6,978 nt of DNA from Thermoplasmata archaeon (GTDB lineage Archaea > Thermoplasmatota > E2 > UBA202 > DSCA01). The first letter of the stretch is position 1. Each line of letters opens with the position of its first letter. Below are positions 6,292-6,978 of the stretch, piece after piece. Below the pieces are notes generated by a model. It had not been told where the DNA came from, did not search any database, and saw nothing but the letters and a program-made list of their open reading frames with translations. The translations under genes were made by a program, and so were the position numbers. Location: contig JAGGSL010000019.1 in the NCBI GenBank assembly GCA_021159125.1, positions 1 to 6,978 of the forward strand. Reading direction: 5' to 3'.

Positions 6292-6301
6292 CTTTTGCAG
6301 C

Positions 6302-6757
6302 TCATAATATCTCCATCAGCTTTTTGATTGCCTCTTCCATGCCTTTTTCGACTTCAATGCTCATTTCTCCGACTCCGAATTTTTTGCATGATATTCCTAT
6401 GAAATGCAAATTTTTAGGGAAAGAGGGCATCACCTCCTTCAAAATTTTCAGCCCCTCTCCGACCCCCAGCATGTGAGCATCAACCGCCACATCATTCAAA
6501 AATTTGAAAATCTCTTCGCCGCTAAAGTAAACCACTTCTCCAGCTTCCATACGTTCCGAGTAAACCGCATCAATAAAAACAACCTTCTTTTCGTTTTTAT
6601 ATACATTGCTGAATCTAAATATGTCCGTTCCAAGATATTCAACCCTTGCATCTATTTTGCCCCTTACCTTTTCAAAAATTCTGCAACCGACAGAATCCTC
6701 CCCGGCAAGAGGGCTGCCAAGCGTTACAACTAAAGTCTTGTCACGTGTACGCTGCAT
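6302..6757 (-). CDS. hydrogenase maturation protease (HycI/HybD family)
   Basis: This family removes the C-terminal peptide of the [NiFe]-hydrogenase large subunit once nickel is inserted, using nickel for recognition. The 151-residue protein has the fold's markers: L13-G14-S15-P16-L17-A18-G19-E20-D21-S22-V23-G24 at the position of the usual GN-x4-D-[DE]-G-x-G motif, then D63 (VVFIDAV) and H95 (DAHMLGVGEGL). D21, D63 and H95 correspond to the three nickel ligands of E. coli HybD (E16, D62, H93). The first motif is degenerate (Ser for Asn, Glu for Asp, Ser for Gly) but keeps its metal ligand. The gene directly follows and overlaps by 28 bases the large subunit it presumably processes. The ATG at 6757 is preferred; a GTG at 6766 would add three residues. 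No Shine-Dalgarno is visible, so coupled translation is likely. Length is normal for the family. Confidence 0.88.
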   Translation of the reverse strand: MQRTRDKTLVVTLGSPLAGEDSVGCRIFEKVRGKIDARVEYLGTDIFRFSNVYKNEKKVVFIDAVYSERMEAGEVVYFSGEEIFKFLNDVAVDAHMLGVGEGLKILKEVMPSFPKNLHFIGISCKKFGVGEMSIEVEKGMEEAIKKLMEIL

Positions 6758-6978
6758 GATATGCACGGGTCATATGAGCGGGCGACCATTTCAACTTTTT
6801 TGCCTATGAAATCTTTATCTTTATGACCGTCTTTCCACAATCCATCTGCCATGGCAGCGATATCCACTTCCATCATCGGCAGGAACATGGCCGTCGGGGT
6901 TATAACATCCACATCTTTCACAACGCTATCCTCTATGTTCATGTAATATATGAGCAGTCCCCTCGGCGCCTCTGTAAC
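6730..6978 (-). CDS. [NiFe]-hydrogenase large (alpha) subunit, C-terminal end only
   Basis: The last 82 residues of a gene that continues past the right edge. It opens with the conserved EAPRG motif (residues 3-7 of the visible part) and ends RSYDPCISCSVHVTRL, the C-terminal DPCxxCxxH motif whose two cysteines ligate nickel and iron. Cleavage normally occurs after the histidine, which here would release only VTRL. The C-terminus closely resembles cytosolic group 3b bifunctional hydrogenases (sulfhydrogenase, Pyrococcus type), which exchange electrons between H2 and NAD(P)H; this is from memory of the family and group 3a/3c enzymes are not excluded. Before the C-terminus, the usual PTAQN-like stretch reads PTAMF, a small departure. 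The first methionine in the visible part (codon at 6940-6942) is internal, because the frame is open to the edge. The maturation protease follows in overlap. Confidence 0.92.
   Translation of the reverse strand, partial: VTEAPRGLLIYYMNIEDSVVKDVDVITPTAMFLPMMEVDIAAMADGLWKDGHKDKDFIGKKVEMVARSYDPCISCSVHVTRL

Noticed and set aside
1..6978. CRISPR array, tRNA, rRNA, insertion sequence or integration site
   Set aside because: No regularly spaced direct repeats, no tRNA-like cloverleaf or 3' CCA region, no transposase or recombinase motif, and no long terminal repeats were seen on either strand.

Overview
This window is an ordinary, gene-dense piece of an archaeal chromosome, almost certainly euryarchaeal in the broad sense. 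The clearest evidence is a complete archaeosine synthase (arcS), an enzyme known only from archaea. An archaeal COG1407-type phosphoesterase, promoters made of an A-rich BRE plus TATA box about 22-27 bases before start codons with no Shine-Dalgarno site (leaderless transcripts), and heavy use of AGA/AGG (Arg) and ATA (Ile) codons agree with this. A Thermoplasmata-like or Thermococci-like lineage is my best guess, but the sequence alone does not fix it.

Plus-strand half (1-5136): a short AT-rich leader with a strong 33-base imperfect palindrome; a leaderless gene for an unrecognised membrane protein with a large, probably surface-exposed beta-rich domain (99-1538); a COG1407/SbcD-related metallophosphoesterase 7 bases downstream in the same operon (1546-2316); a short-form D-3-phosphoglycerate dehydrogenase, serA (2363-3304), behind its own TATA box; and arcS with a GTG start and its own TATA box (3358-5136).

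Minus-strand half (5141-6978), read from the right edge: the 3' end of a [NiFe]-hydrogenase large subunit gene, closest by its C-terminus to cytosolic group 3b (sulfhydrogenase alpha) enzymes; its likely C-terminal maturation protease, which overlaps it by 28 bases; a dodecin-family gene with its own promoter; a small ribbon-helix-helix regulator with its own promoter and a strong Shine-Dalgarno site; and, 21 bases downstream, a second, unrelated calcineurin-like phosphoesterase of the YfcE/COG2129 type. That last gene converges on arcS with only 4 bases between the two stop codons.

The genes fall into separate jobs: hydrogen metabolism (hydrogenase plus protease), flavin or small-ligand storage (dodecin), serine synthesis (serA), tRNA modification (arcS), two metal-dependent phosphoesterases of unproven substrate, and one regulator. 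I found no CRISPR array, tRNA, rRNA, insertion sequence or defence system. I do not see a clearly new multi-gene system. The points most worth a second look are the unrecognised surface membrane protein and its operon with a nuclease-like enzyme, the dodecin without the usual flavin-stacking tryptophan, and the overlap in which the hydrogenase cleavage site and the start of its probable protease share the same DNA.
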